Shown here: in pieces, positions 15,547 to 22,759 of the stretch
Layout: each line of letters begins with the position of its first letter
Numbering within the stretch: position 1 is the stretch's first letter
Source: an uncultured Pseudogracilibacillus sp.
Lineage (GTDB): Bacteria; Bacillota; Bacilli; Bacillales; Amphibacillaceae
Length of the DNA stretch: 29,521 bases
Reading direction: 5' to 3'
Assembly: GCA_937974845.1 (NCBI GenBank)
Contig: CALJVC010000018.1
Span: 1-29,521, forward strand
Notes under the pieces: generated by a model
Database searches by the model: none
Seen by the model: the letters and a program-made list of their open reading frames with translations, nothing else
Told to the model about the DNA's origin: nothing
Made by a program: the position numbers and the translations under genes

Positions 15547-17232
15547 TTATTTTGCTTCTTTTAACGCTGTACTTGACTCTTCAACCAATTGACGTTTTAA
15601 CACTTTTCCTATGACCGTTTTAGGTAATTCATCGCGGAATTCATAAATTCTCGGTACTTTATAGGCCGCTAAATGTTTTCGGCAATAACTATCTAGCTCT
15701 TGTTCTGTAAGCTTAGCACCTTCTCTTAGTACAATAACCGCTTTTACAGTTTCTCCCCGATACTCATCCGGGACACCGATTACAGCAGCTTCGACAATAT
15801 CCGGATGTTCAAAGAGTACTTCTTCAATTTCACGAGGATATATATTAAAGCCGCTGGCGATAATCATATCTTTTTTACGGTCAACAACGTAGAAATATCC
15901 TTCTTCATCCATTCGTCCCATGTCACCAGTCAATAACCAACCGTCTTTTAAAACTTCCTCTGTCTCTTTTTCATTCTTCCAATAACCCTTCATCACTTGA
16001 GGACCTTTAACCGCAATTTCCCCAACTTCACCGATAGGCACTTCTTCTAAAGAACCATCCTTAACGATTTTCGCATCGGTATCTGGCCAAGGGAGACCGA
16101 TACTACCATTAACTCGTTTTCCCCAAATAGGGTTAGCATGGGTAACGGGAGACGTTTCTGTTAAACCATAACCTTCTACTAACTTTCCGTTCGTAATAGC
16201 TTCGAATTTTTCTTGCACATCTAAAGGCAATGAAGCCGATCCGCTAATACAAGCTTTAATAGATGATAAATCATACTTCTCAATATCCGGATGATTGAGT
16301 AAACCTATATAGATCGTCGGTGCACCAGGAAACAATGTTGGTCTATGTTTTTCAATTGTTTTAAGGACTTCTTCTGGATGGAATTTCGGAAGCAATATCA
16401 TTTTCGACCCATACATGATAGATAAATTCATTACTGTTGTCATACCATAGACATGGAAAAACGGTAAAACACCTAATACAATTTCTTTATCACGTTCGGC
16501 CTTAGAAATCCATTGTTGAGCCATTTGTGTATTAGAAACTAGATTTAAATGAGTAAGCATAACTCCCTTCGGGCGCCCGGTTGTCCCACCAGTATACTGT
16601 AACAAGGCTAAATCTTCTTCAACATCAATGTCCACTTCTTCATACTCTTCTGAAGCATATTTCATTATATTTTTCCATATATGTGTGTTGTTCGTTTCTT
16701 CTACTTTCACCACTAGATTATATTCCCTTTTCTGAATGAAAGGATAGATTAAATTTTTAGGAAAGGGTAAATAATCAGCAATTCTCGTCACGATAATATG
16801 TTCTAGATCAGTATGTTCCTTCACCGCTGATACCCGCGGTAATAGAATATCGAGGCAGACAATATATTTTGCACCGGAATCCTGCATTAAATACTCTAAT
16901 TCTCTTTCCGTAAAAAGAGGGTTAACCTGTACGACTACACCACCGGCTAGTAAGGAACCGTAGTAAGCTATCACTGCCTGCGGTGTATTCGGTAACATAC
17001 TGGCAACCCGGTCTCCCTTTTTAAGACCGATCGATTGTAAATAACTAGCAAATCGCTTTACCTCTGATAACAATTCTTTAAAACTCAATTCCTTCCCTTG
17101 GAAGTGAACCGCTTTCAAATCCGGAATTCTGTTAGCGCTTTCAAATAAAAAGTAATGAAGTGGCTTCCTTGCATAATCCATTGACACTGGTACATCCTCT
17201 GGATAACTTTTGTACCAAGGCTTCGTAGTCAT
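15547..17232 (-). CDS. lcfA: long-chain-fatty-acid--CoA ligase
   Basis: This 561-aa adenylate-forming enzyme activates fatty acids to acyl-CoA through an acyl-AMP intermediate, the entry step of beta-oxidation. The AMP-binding loop YTGGTTGRPKGVMLTH is at about 213-228. The A5-like GYGLTETSP and the hinge motif GWLLTGDMGRMDEEGYFYVVDRKKDMI follow (core TGDMG near 420), and the catalytic Lys is at about 543 in KTVIGKVLKR. Its length equals the B. subtilis protein. The ATG start follows AAGGGGTG. It is downstream of a FadR-box promoter and a micro-ORF, with a cre-like site 45-58 nt before its start. Confidence 0.96.
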   Translation of the reverse strand: MTTKPWYKSYPEDVPVSMDYARKPLHYFLFESANRIPDLKAVHFQGKELSFKELLSEVKRFASYLQSIGLKKGDRVASMLPNTPQAVIAYYGSLLAGGVVVQVNPLFTERELEYLMQDSGAKYIVCLDILLPRVSAVKEHTDLEHIIVTRIADYLPFPKNLIYPFIQKREYNLVVKVEETNNTHIWKNIMKYASEEYEEVDIDVEEDLALLQYTGGTTGRPKGVMLTHLNLVSNTQMAQQWISKAERDKEIVLGVLPFFHVYGMTTVMNLSIMYGSKMILLPKFHPEEVLKTIEKHRPTLFPGAPTIYIGLLNHPDIEKYDLSSIKACISGSASLPLDVQEKFEAITNGKLVEGYGLTETSPVTHANPIWGKRVNGSIGLPWPDTDAKIVKDGSLEEVPIGEVGEIAVKGPQVMKGYWKNEKETEEVLKDGWLLTGDMGRMDEEGYFYVVDRKKDMIIASGFNIYPREIEEVLFEHPDIVEAAVIGVPDEYRGETVKAVIVLREGAKLTEQELDSYCRKHLAAYKVPRIYEFRDELPKTVIGKVLKRQLVEESSTALKEAK

Positions 17233-17276
17233 TTTCTTTACACCCCTTAACTATATTTTTCATTCCCAAAACAAAA

Positions 17277-17290
17277 AGATTGCGCTTACA
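17277..17290 (-). promoter_or_regulatory. catabolite-responsive element (cre) upstream of lcfA
   Basis: On the minus strand TGTAAGCGCAATCT matches the CcpA consensus TGWAARCGYTWNCW at 13 of 14 positions. It lies between the micro-ORF and lcfA, well downstream of the FadR-box promoter, where a CcpA roadblock would be possible. Catabolite repression of the FadR regulon is known in B. subtilis. Confidence 0.6.
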
Positions 17291-17329
17291 TTTTTGTGAA
17301 ATAAGAAATAAAAACTGCTTATTCTATTT

Positions 17330-17416
17330 TTACATAAAAATCCAATAAACTAGGCCAAACAGTAAAAAGACTGATGATACTGCTAAAAGAATTTTTGTAA
17401 GTCGTTCATAGACCAT
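17330..17416 (-). CDS. 28-aa single-helix membrane micro-protein upstream of lcfA
   Basis: I do not recognise this protein. The frame runs from ATG 17416 to TAA 17330. It starts MVYERLTKILLAV and continues as a hydrophobic stretch to the end (FLLFGLVYWIFM), so it looks like one transmembrane helix (about residues 9-27) with a positively charged N-terminus, hence probably the N-terminus inside. The ribosome binding site is excellent: AGGAGG, 8 nt before the ATG. It would be the first ORF of the lcfA transcript, about 43 nt after the predicted start site, and lies 97 nt before lcfA. In B. subtilis the larger membrane gene yshE occupies this interval; it is not here. A regulatory leader ORF is an alternative to a functional peptide. 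Confidence 0.6.
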   Translation of the reverse strand: MVYERLTKILLAVSSVFLLFGLVYWIFM

Positions 17417-17465
17417 TGATGTGTCCTCCTATGTTGAAGAAAACGGACGATACGCTCCGTTCTTA

Positions 17466-17494
17466 TCAAAGCGTACCATAAAATGAATGACAAT
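17466..17494 (-). promoter_or_regulatory. promoter of the micro-ORF/lcfA transcript
   Basis: On the minus strand TTGTCA (17489-17494) is followed by a 17-nt spacer and TTTGAT (17466-17471). A FadR half-site lies over the -35 region. Confidence 0.55.
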
Positions 17495-17522
17495 TCAACA
17501 AAAAAAGTGAATAATCATTCAT
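17485..17522. promoter_or_regulatory. two degenerate FadR boxes at the lcfA promoter
   Basis: TGAATGACAATTCAACAA (17485-17502) keeps the left half-site perfectly. AAAGTGAATAATCATTCA (17505-17522) keeps the right half-site and central positions perfectly. Each matches the B. subtilis FadR consensus TGAATGAMTANTCATTCA at about 14-15 of 18 positions. The boxes are 2 bp apart; the first overlaps the -35. Confidence 0.6.
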
Positions 17523-17567
17523 ACCGTTTTCTTCTTTTTTTCTTTTATGACAAATCTTCGACAAAAA

Positions 17568-19907
17568 TCATAGCTCGACGACGGTTACACCCGTTCCGCC
17601 TTCTCCTTCACCGCCATATCTATAGGATTTAACTTGAGGAGATGTTTTTAAATATTTTTCTACCCCTTTACGTAAAGCACCGGTTCCGTGGCCATGAATA
17701 ATTGTGACACGAGGATAATTTTGCATGAGTGCTTGGTCTATATAAGCTTCGAGCTCCCGCATCGCTTCTTCATAGCGCATGCCTCTTAGATCTAACTCTG
17801 GTTTGATTGGGCTTTTAGGTGTAATAAGTTGTGTAAAACTTTCGTTCTCCTCTTCAATTGTTGTTTCACCTATATATTCAAGATCTTCTTTTTTAGCGGT
17901 TACGCGCATTAATCCTAATTGAATAATGTATTCCTCTTCGTTTTTCTTTTCGATAATTTCGCCTGTTTGCTGTAATTTCCGATGCCGAATCTGATCTCCT
18001 TCAGCAAAGTCTACATCGGTCTTTGGTTTTTCCTTTGCTTTTTTCTCCTTTACTAGCTTAGGCTGGGCTTCTTCGAGTAATTTTTTCGCTTCGATCCACT
18101 CATGTTCTTTCCATAGAGTTTGATCTTTCATTTGTTTCACTTCAGCTACGATAATTTCAGCTTCTTCTCTAGCTTGTTCTAAGGCTTTTTTCGCTTTTTC
18201 TTCCGCTTGTTGATAAAGTTTATCCCGCTTCTTTTCAAACTGTTGCCACTTCTCTTTTAGATCCTTATATAATGATTCGCTTTCAGCTAAATATCGTTCT
18301 GCCTCATGCAAACGTTTTTCTGTTTCTTTTCTAGTATTTTCTAAAGCCGAAATCATGTTCTCTACATTTTTCGAGTCGACGCCTAAGTAACCTTTTGCCC
18401 TTTGAATGATTGATTCATTTAAGCCCAAACGACTAGAAATTTCAAAGGCATTACTTTTTCCTGGTATTCCCATTAACAATCGATACGTAGGACGAAGGGT
18501 GTCGACATCGAATTCCATCGAAGCATTCATCACATTGTCTCGATTGTAGCCGTAAGCTTTCAATTCTGGATAATGGGTCGTAGCTACTATCCGAGCCTTA
18601 CGTAGAAGAACTTCATCTAATAGTGCCATGGCTAAAGCTGCCCCTTCTTGCGGGTCTGTTCCTGCACTAATTTCATCAAACAATACGAGGGTTCGCTCGT
18701 CTACCTTTTCCATAATCGAAACAATATTGGTCATATGGGAGGAAAAGGTACTTAAGTTTTGCTCGATTGACTGTTCGTCACCAATATCAGCGAAAACTTT
18801 ATCGAATACGCTGAGCTTACTTCCTTCTAAAGCGGGGATATGCAAACCTGTCTGAGCCATAAGGGTTAAAAGCCCAATCGTCTTTAAAGTGACCGTTTTT
18901 CCTCCGGTATTCGGACCAGTAATAACTATAGCAGTATATCCTTCACCTAATGCGATATCGTTTGCCACAGCCTCCTCTTCTGGTATAAGGGGATGACGGG
19001 CTCGTTTCAGATCAATAATTCCCTCTTCATTAAGTTCCGGTTTACTAGCCTTCATCGTAAGGGCTAGCTGTGCCCGAGAACGGATAAAATCGACCTTGGT
19101 TAGTATTTCCATATTTTGAAGGATGCTAGCTGCATGGTCAGCAACTTTTTGAGAAAGTTGCTGTAATATACGGTCGATTTCCTGTTTTTCCTTGGCAAAA
19201 TGTTGTTGCAAATTATTGTTTAATTGCACCACAGCTCTTGGTTCCATAAATAAAGTTTGACCAGAGGAAGATTGGTCATGGACAATACCACCAATAGCCG
19301 AACGGTATTCATGCTTCACTGGGAGTACGTAACGATTATTTCTAATTGTGACAATTTGATCAGAGAGCATTTTACTCCGATTACGTATAATTTCCTGTAA
19401 TCGTTGACGTAAGCTAGCTTCTAACGAACGGATGCTTGATCGAATACTACGTAATGTCGGGCTAGCACTATCATGAAATTCCCCTCTATCATCAATTTTT
19501 TTCTTAATTTCTTCTTCTAAAGGGCGAAGGGAATCGATTGATGTAACTAACTCTTCCAAATATGGTAGATTAAGTTCCTCTTGATTTTCAAAAAAAGCCT
19601 TAACCTTCCGGCCTATACTTAATAATTCGCCTATATGAACACACGCTTCTATCGATAATGTGCCCCCACGCTTACTCCTTTCAATATCCGGCCGTAAGTC
19701 AGCTATATAACCGAGGGGGAGGTCCTTGTTTGAACGGAAAATCATCATGAATTCATCGGTTTCATCTAGCAATCGTTGAACGATTAGGAAGTCTCGTTCT
19801 GGTTGGATATTGTCGATCAAGGCTTGACCCATTTCTGTCGTTGCATACTCCCGTAACTGGGCTTTAATTTTATCGAATTCTAAAACTTGTAAAGTACGTT
19901 CATTCAT
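17568..19907 (-). CDS. mutS2: endonuclease MutS2 with Smr domain
   Basis: This 779-aa protein has a MutS-like clamp and ABC ATPase but no mismatch-binding domain. Walker A GPNTGGKT is at about 332-339 and the Walker B region LVLFDEISAGTDPQEGAALA follows near 410. A long charged coiled coil covers about 520-640. The C-terminal Smr domain starts at LDLRGMRYEEA (705) and contains HGHGTGALRKG (738-748). Bacillus MutS2 binds collided ribosomes and promotes their rescue; in other bacteria it limits recombination, with Smr as the nuclease. It lies 43 nt downstream of polX, in the usual zapA-cvpA-polX-mutS2 order. I see no hairpin after it, so readthrough towards lcfA is possible. Confidence 0.96.
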   Translation of the reverse strand: MNERTLQVLEFDKIKAQLREYATTEMGQALIDNIQPERDFLIVQRLLDETDEFMMIFRSNKDLPLGYIADLRPDIERSKRGGTLSIEACVHIGELLSIGRKVKAFFENQEELNLPYLEELVTSIDSLRPLEEEIKKKIDDRGEFHDSASPTLRSIRSSIRSLEASLRQRLQEIIRNRSKMLSDQIVTIRNNRYVLPVKHEYRSAIGGIVHDQSSSGQTLFMEPRAVVQLNNNLQQHFAKEKQEIDRILQQLSQKVADHAASILQNMEILTKVDFIRSRAQLALTMKASKPELNEEGIIDLKRARHPLIPEEEAVANDIALGEGYTAIVITGPNTGGKTVTLKTIGLLTLMAQTGLHIPALEGSKLSVFDKVFADIGDEQSIEQNLSTFSSHMTNIVSIMEKVDERTLVLFDEISAGTDPQEGAALAMALLDEVLLRKARIVATTHYPELKAYGYNRDNVMNASMEFDVDTLRPTYRLLMGIPGKSNAFEISSRLGLNESIIQRAKGYLGVDSKNVENMISALENTRKETEKRLHEAERYLAESESLYKDLKEKWQQFEKKRDKLYQQAEEKAKKALEQAREEAEIIVAEVKQMKDQTLWKEHEWIEAKKLLEEAQPKLVKEKKAKEKPKTDVDFAEGDQIRHRKLQQTGEIIEKKNEEEYIIQLGLMRVTAKKEDLEYIGETTIEEENESFTQLITPKSPIKPELDLRGMRYEEAMRELEAYIDQALMQNYPRVTIIHGHGTGALRKGVEKYLKTSPQVKSYRYGGEGEGGTGVTVVEL

Positions 19908-19950
19908 CGAAAATACTCCTTATATTCTAGGTAATTCTAGTTCAAACAAC

Positions 19951-21681
19951 TTAATGGCCTCTTTTTTGTACGAGGAATGCTTTCAACTTGTCTATACTCC
20001 AACTATTGACAATGTCTTCCGGTTTCAACCAAGCTTTACGAGCAACCTTCACTCCGTATGCCATATGATGTAAGGTATTCGTTTGATGGGCATCGGTATT
20101 AATTACGATGGGCACCCCTTGGCTACTAGCTTTCTCTAAAAATTCCGGTCGTAAATCAAATCTCATAGGATTTGCATTTAGTTCTAAGGCTGTTTTCGTC
20201 TCTTTTGCTAACTCTATTAACCAGTCAACATCCACATTGTACGGTTGCCGACGACCGATAATTCGTCCGGTTGGATGGGCAATCATATGGACATATGGAT
20301 TTTCGCAAGCCTTCTGTAAACGGTAATGGATTTCCTCCTGGGACTGTTGGAAACTAGAATGTATAGCTGCAATGACAAAGTCCATTTCCTGCAGAAACTC
20401 ATCGGAAAAGTCGAGTTCTCCATTTGGTAATATGTCCATTTCTACACCGGCGAAGATATGTATATCGTCGTACTTTTCTCGTAAAGCTTCGATTTCCTCC
20501 CTTTGTTGGCGCAAACGCTTTTCGTCCAAGCCATTTGCAACCCGTAAAAACTTAGAATGGTCTGTAATAGCAATGTAGTCATAGTTGCGACTTCTAGCAG
20601 CTTCGACCATTTCCTCTATAGAATGAGCCCCATCACTCCAAGTCGTGTGCATATGAAGGTCACCTTTTATATCTTTCTCCTCAAGCAACTGGCTTGCGGA
20701 GTTCCTTGCAAAATATTGAAACTCTTTCGTCCCTTGTCGTAATTCAGCAGGGATATAATGGAGATTAAAATGCTGGAAAAAGGCTTCTTCTGTAGGGAAG
20801 GAAAGCAATTCACCAGTTTTTTCTTTTGTGACACCATATTCATTTATTTTCTCCCCTTGCTTTTTAGCTAATTGCCGCATACGCACATTATGCCCTTTTG
20901 AACCAGTAAAATGGTGCAAGGTAGTCGCATAAGCTTCAGGAGAAACAAGACGGAAGTCTACATTAACATCATACTCATCCTCTAAAGTAAGAGATACCTT
21001 CGTTGGCCCTTTAGCAAGCACATCCTTAATCGATTCAAATTGTACAAGCTCTTGTGTTACTTTATCCGGTTTTTCTGTCGCAATAATGAAATCGATATCT
21101 TTAACAGTTTCCTCCATACGACGTAAGCTACCTGCTAAGGTATAAGCTTCTATATTCTCAATTTTTTCTAAAAAGACTTCGATCCTTTTAGCTAACTCAA
21201 GCATGTAAGCAATCGGTAAGCGTTCGGGACGGGTATCAAAAGAATCAATCGCTTGTAATATATTGTCTACAGTCTTCTTTCCAAATCCTCGAAGAGATAA
21301 AATCGAACCATCTTCACACGCTTTCTTTAAAGATGCCAAATCTGTAATATTCAACTCTTTATAAAGTGTACTTACCCTTTTTCCGCCTAAGCCAGGAAGT
21401 TTTAAAAGCGGAAGTAAACTAGCGGGAATCTCCGCCTGTAACTCCTCTAGTAAGCTTGAACTTCCGGTCGTTATATATTCTTCGATAATTTCTTTCGTTG
21501 CCTTACCGATTCCATCAATGGTTGAAAAATCGTCGATTTCATTCAAGGACCTTACATCCCGTTCCAAAGCTTGAGCTGCCTTTCGATAAGCAGAAATACG
21601 AAAAGGGTTCTCTCCTTTAATCTCTAGGTACAATGCAATTTCTTCTAATAATCGCACGATATCTTTTTTGTTTAAATTCAA
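19951..21681 (-). CDS. polX: DNA polymerase/3'-5' exonuclease PolX
   Basis: This 576-aa protein is a bacterial family X repair polymerase fused to a PHP exonuclease. The N-terminal 8-kDa-type and helix-hairpin-helix part (about 1-140; LPGLGGKRVSTLYKEL, LRGFGKKTVDNIL) binds gapped DNA. The nucleotidyl-transfer site is GSLRRMEETVKDIDFIIAT (about 184-202), with two metal-binding aspartates from DID. The PHP domain begins at GDLHMHTTWSDGAHS (about 340), with later metal ligands in AITDHSKF, GVEMDIL, AAIHSSF, IAHPTGR and NTDAHQ. It is thought to act in gap-filling base excision repair. The start is TTG, 8 nt after GGAGG. It follows cvpA after a possible attenuating hairpin. Confidence 0.95.
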   Translation of the reverse strand: MNLNKKDIVRLLEEIALYLEIKGENPFRISAYRKAAQALERDVRSLNEIDDFSTIDGIGKATKEIIEEYITTGSSSLLEELQAEIPASLLPLLKLPGLGGKRVSTLYKELNITDLASLKKACEDGSILSLRGFGKKTVDNILQAIDSFDTRPERLPIAYMLELAKRIEVFLEKIENIEAYTLAGSLRRMEETVKDIDFIIATEKPDKVTQELVQFESIKDVLAKGPTKVSLTLEDEYDVNVDFRLVSPEAYATTLHHFTGSKGHNVRMRQLAKKQGEKINEYGVTKEKTGELLSFPTEEAFFQHFNLHYIPAELRQGTKEFQYFARNSASQLLEEKDIKGDLHMHTTWSDGAHSIEEMVEAARSRNYDYIAITDHSKFLRVANGLDEKRLRQQREEIEALREKYDDIHIFAGVEMDILPNGELDFSDEFLQEMDFVIAAIHSSFQQSQEEIHYRLQKACENPYVHMIAHPTGRIIGRRQPYNVDVDWLIELAKETKTALELNANPMRFDLRPEFLEKASSQGVPIVINTDAHQTNTLHHMAYGVKVARKAWLKPEDIVNSWSIDKLKAFLVQKRGH

Positions 21682-21741
21682 CGATGAAACCTCCGCTTCT
21701 TATACAAGCACTTATATTATCTTTGACAAACCTACAATAAT

Positions 21742-21767
21742 AAAGACTGATCCGACGATCAGCCTTT
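21742..21767 (-). terminator. hairpin between cvpA and polX
   Basis: AAAGACTGATC and GATCAGCCTTT form an 11-bp stem with one mismatch and a 4-nt loop, followed on the minus strand by ATTATTG. It could partly terminate zapA-cvpA transcripts before polX. Confidence 0.6.
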
Positions 21768-21776
21768 ACAATTATT

Positions 21777-22328
21777 TTACATCCATTGACTTACTTGTTC
21801 TGTAAATAATAACGATTCTGTTAAACTTGATAGGACTGGGGTGTGGTTAATCATAAATTTTGCTAAAAAAGAAGTAGATATTCGCTCTTGTATTTGCGAT
21901 AGCGGTACAAGGGCTACGATAAAGAGAACGATAAACGTAAGGACGTACATTTCTACAAAACCGAGGATAGCACCAAGTAGTTTATTAATCGAGCGTAACA
22001 CAGGAAGATTAGCTAATGTATCGAGCATATACGCAACAATTTTTAATAATATTTTCACCGTAAAAAACAAGAGCGCAAAGGCAATTGCGTGATAAAAGGC
22101 CGTTTCTAAAGGCATCGTATGTAAAAATACTGCCCAGACCCCCTCCCCAGAAAGTTCAGGATAGGGAATCCACATCGATAAATGTTTTCCTAAAGGTTTA
22201 TACAAAAAGGCAGCGACGATAAAAGCAACGATAAAGCCAACTAAATGCATAAGTTGTAAAATAAACCCTCGTCTTAAGCCCATAATAAAGCCAATTCCTA
22301 ACATAAATAAAATAATCAACGTTACCAT
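21777..22328 (-). CDS. cvpA: CvpA family membrane protein
   Basis: This 183-aa protein has four to five hydrophobic helices. The family elements are visible: the N-terminal GLRRGFILQLMHLVGFIVAF (cut here at its core GLRRGF, 18-23), a middle FHAIAF-like helix pair, and LRSINKLLGAILGFVEM at about 113-129, the CvpA signature with a Gly-rich helix. E. coli CvpA was named for colicin V production; the Bacillus member (YshB) is unassigned. It starts 1 nt after the zapA stop, so it is translationally coupled to zapA. The pairing with a cell-division gene is conserved in Bacillaceae. Confidence 0.88.
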   Translation of the reverse strand: MVTLIILFMLGIGFIMGLRRGFILQLMHLVGFIVAFIVAAFLYKPLGKHLSMWIPYPELSGEGVWAVFLHTMPLETAFYHAIAFALLFFTVKILLKIVAYMLDTLANLPVLRSINKLLGAILGFVEMYVLTFIVLFIVALVPLSQIQERISTSFLAKFMINHTPVLSSLTESLLFTEQVSQWM

Positions 22329-22329
22329 T

Positions 22330-22581
22330 TTACTTTTCCTCTTCTATTAATCTCAATAGTTCATCGAATTCCTCTTTTAACTTAACGTAATCATTCATTG
22401 TATTTATAGCCGTTAATACCGCTAACTTCGTCGAATCTAAATGTTTGTTCGATGCATAGATCTCTTGCATTTTTTTATCAACTAAATTAGCAATTAGCTC
22501 GACATGTTCCTTTGGTTCATCTCCGACGATTGTATACGTTCGATTATGAATAGTCACTGTTACTTTATTTCGTTCTGACAC
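22330..22581 (-). CDS. zapA: cell division protein ZapA
   Basis: This 83-aa protein is a short ZapA. An N-terminal domain (KVTVTIHNRTYTIVGDEPKEHVE core TVTIHNRTYTIVG, 7-20) is followed by a helical dimerisation region ending LKEEFDELLRLIEEEK. ZapA bundles FtsZ filaments at the Z-ring. The start is GTG at 22581 with GGGGGAG 8 nt upstream. cvpA follows after 1 nt. Its upstream neighbour in B. subtilis, rnhC, is missing here; instead the 510-aa gene ends 178 nt away, in the same direction. Confidence 0.93.
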   Translation of the reverse strand: MSERNKVTVTIHNRTYTIVGDEPKEHVELIANLVDKKMQEIYASNKHLDSTKLAVLTAINTMNDYVKLKEEFDELLRLIEEEK

Positions 22582-22759
22582 CGAACCTGCTCCCCCTACT
22601 CCTTCATTTCTACCAATATTATGCCTATACTAAGGCTAGTTATATCTTTTCTATTTATAAGTTTACCATGAAAGCAACGTTTTAGGAATTACTTGCAATT
22701 GTTAAGAAAAGCTTTCTCTCTATGAGAACCGCCCTTTTTAAGAAAAGGGAGGCTTTTTA

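Noticed and set aside
17442..17461. AACGGA/TCCGTT hairpin in the leader of the micro-ORF
   Set aside because: The stem is only 6 bp with an 8-nt loop and overlaps the expected transcription start. It is too weak to call a regulatory structure.
22729..22752. CC-G-CCCTTTT/AAAAGGG-A-GG hairpin after the 510-aa gene
   Set aside because: The stem has a mismatch and its U-tract is on the plus strand, where no gene needs it. I could not support it as a terminator for the minus-strand gene.
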